Shown here in pieces: positions 16,528-17,479 of a stretch of 17,479 nt of DNA. How positions within the stretch are numbered: the stretch's first letter is position 1; every line of letters starts with the position of its first letter. The notes beneath the pieces were generated by a model that worked only from the letters and a program-made list of their open reading frames with translations, ran no database searches and was not told where the DNA came from. The position numbers and the translations under genes were made by a program. Location: the NCBI GenBank assembly GCA_000437495.1, contig FR897883.1, forward strand, positions 1 to 17,479, in the 5' to 3' direction. The stretch is from Prevotella sp. CAG:485. GTDB taxonomy: Bacteria; Bacteroidota; Bacteroidia; Bacteroidales; Muribaculaceae.

Positions 16528-17282
16528 TGCTCAACATAGGGGCTTATCGCGACAATTTTATACATCCCGGACAGCTTTACCGGTTCATTGAGGGGCGTAT
16601 ATTGTGGGTTACCGAAGGAAGCGCCTATATTGGGCTGACTCTGGAAGATTATCACATTCAGAAAGGGGATATAATTTTGCTTACGCCCGAAACCATAATG
16701 GAATTGAAATCATGCAGCGATGATTATACCATGATGGGAATTATCTTTAAGGAAAGCATCCATGTGAGCAATAACATCATTATACATGCCCAAGAGTCAG
16801 ACTGGAACGAGACTATCAGAATGGCAAATCTGCTGTGGGACATAGCATGCCGCAAACCCTTCCGGCAGGAGCTGACGCGCCATTTGCTCACTGCCATTAT
16901 ATCAGATATTCAGGACATAGACCGAGCTCAACAGAATAGCGATGCCGACAAAAGGAAGACGCGGCAGGAAATGGTATTCAGTAAATTCAAAAAGCTCGTC
17001 AACGAGCATTGTTGCCGCGAGAGGTCGATACCCTTTTATGCCAACGAGCTGGCCCTCACGCCACATTATCTTTCGAGCCTGATAGCCAAGATAAGCGGCA
17101 AGAGCGTGATGTACTGGATAAACCGGGCAACCCTTGTTCAGGCCAAAGTCTTGTTGAAAAGTCGCGATATACTAATCAGCGAGGTTGCCGACCGCCTCAA
17201 CTTCCCCAGCCAGTCAGCTTTTGGCTACTTCTTCAAGCGCGAAACCGGCATGACCCCCACCGAATATCAAAAAGCCGACTGA
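16524..17282 (+). CDS. AraC-family transcriptional regulator (probably 5'-truncated by a frameshift)
   Basis: As read from the ATG at 16524 the product has 252 residues. Residues of about 1-110 look like the cupin-type sensor domain common in Bacteroidetes AraC proteins (IHPGQLYRFIEG, GDIILLTPETIMEL). The C-terminal 95 or so carry the two helix-turn-helix motifs. The last one is diagnostic: ISEVADRLNFPSQSAFGYFFKRETGMTPTEYQ pattern, residues about 215-249. It should bind DNA as a dimer at direct repeats. Divergent placement next to the efflux operon suggests it controls that operon, probably in response to an exported compound; this is inference. The protein starts abruptly with MMLNIGAY inside the sensor domain, and the missing N-terminus is found in the previous frame from 16426, so the full gene is likely 16426-17282 with a one-base frame change near 16515-16527. 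Confidence 0.88.
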   Translation: MMLNIGAYRDNFIHPGQLYRFIEGRILWVTEGSAYIGLTLEDYHIQKGDIILLTPETIMELKSCSDDYTMMGIIFKESIHVSNNIIIHAQESDWNETIRMANLLWDIACRKPFRQELTRHLLTAIISDIQDIDRAQQNSDADKRKTRQEMVFSKFKKLVNEHCCRERSIPFYANELALTPHYLSSLIAKISGKSVMYWINRATLVQAKVLLKSRDILISEVADRLNFPSQSAFGYFFKRETGMTPTEYQKAD

Positions 17283-17310
17283 CCCGGCTGCCCTGCCGAC
17301 CCCAATTAAG

Positions 17311-17364
17311 GAGTTTAAGGAATCTAATGAGCTTAAAGAGTTTAATGAGCTTAAGGAATCAATA
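17311..17364. repeat. Tandem 9-base repeat, consensus GAGTTTAAN
   Basis: Six consecutive 9-base units: GAGTTTAAG, GAATCTAAT, GAGCTTAAA, GAGTTTAAT, GAGCTTAAG, GAATCAATA. A decayed seventh (CCAATTAAG, 17302-17310) precedes them. Read in one frame they give the low-complexity string SLMSLKSLMSL, but this is a repeat effect rather than a gene. Confidence 0.8.
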
Positions 17365-17374
17365 GTTCCTCTCA

Positions 17375-17436
17375 ATCACATCATCACATCAATCACATAA
17401 ATCACATAAGTTTCATAAATCACATAAGCCACATCA
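17375..17436. repeat. Second tandem 9-base repeat, consensus ATCACATAA
   Basis: An ATCACATC unit (17375) is followed by units at 17383, 17392, 17401, 17410 (GTTTCATAA), 17419 and 17428 (GCCACATCA). They hold a 9-base period with a sequence unrelated to the array 10 bases upstream. Confidence 0.75.
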
Positions 17437-17462
17437 CCCCTCGCTCCAACACAAAAGCCGCA

Positions 17463-17479
17463 GCTGAATCTGTTTCAGC
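17463..17479. terminator. Hairpin cut by the right window edge
   Basis: GCTGAA (17463-17468) pairs with TTCAGC (17474-17479) across a 5-base loop. The preceding AAAAGCCGCA would continue the left arm if the matching TGCGGCTTTT lies just beyond the window. That would make a bidirectional terminator ending the regulator transcript or a gene arriving from the right. The outer half is not visible. Confidence 0.35.

Noticed and set aside
17285..17298. Small CGGC/GCCG hairpin just after the regulator stop as a terminator
   Set aside because: It has only four base pairs and no T tract follows.
17009..17365. + strand ORF of 118 codons ending in SLMSL-type repeats
   Set aside because: It overlaps the helix-turn-helix region of the regulator in another frame, and its tail is the product of the 9-base tandem repeat.

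Overview
The window looks like a chromosomal segment of an anaerobic Bacteroidales bacterium, plausibly a gut Muribaculaceae relative. The lineage call rests on four things: promoters with the Bacteroidetes TAnnTTTG -7 box, no Shine-Dalgarno-like leaders, GLUG-repeat surface proteins with a type IX secretion-like C-terminal tail, and typical Bacteroidetes versions of the S9 peptidase, RibBA and efflux genes. No rRNA, tRNA, CRISPR array, transposase or phage gene is visible.

Layout. Bases 3-572 (+) hold the 3' end of an unrecognised beta-helix-like gene, closed by a strong hairpin terminator. Bases 679-5496 (-) encode a very large secreted GLUG-repeat surface protein. One in-frame TAA at 1327-1329 cuts its last 215 codons, including the sorting-like tail, away from the 1389-codon main part. 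Bases 5497-5823 carry its promoter, with an 11-base homopolymer in the spacer, and the terminator of the next unit. Bases 5824-9971 (-) are a two-gene unit: ribBA (riboflavin synthesis) followed 53 bases later by a secreted S9 prolyl-oligopeptidase-family peptidase.

Bases 10119-16263 (-) are a compact six-gene export operon. In transcription order it is: TolC-like outer-membrane channel, lipoprotein membrane-fusion protein, two ABC ATPases, and two ABC-2 permeases. Gaps are only 6-20 bases. The set matches the YbhGFSR/YhiI-RbbA-YhhJ type of tripartite ABC exporter. The double ATPase that is fused in E. coli YbhF is split here into two genes, and the sequence motifs indicate one canonical and one degenerate ATP site. 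A divergent AraC-family regulator (16426/16524-17282, +) faces the operon across a 162-base intergenic region. That region holds two -7 boxes, which form a perfect 10-base inverted repeat, and is the likely control point. The regulator's reading frame appears broken by one base, or has an overlapping 33-codon upstream ORF. After it come two adjacent tandem arrays with 9-base units and half of a hairpin cut by the window edge.

I see no clearly new multi-gene system. The points most worth a second look are the interrupted surface protein, the possible frameshift in the regulator, the asymmetric ATPase pair, the homopolymer promoter and the nonamer repeats.
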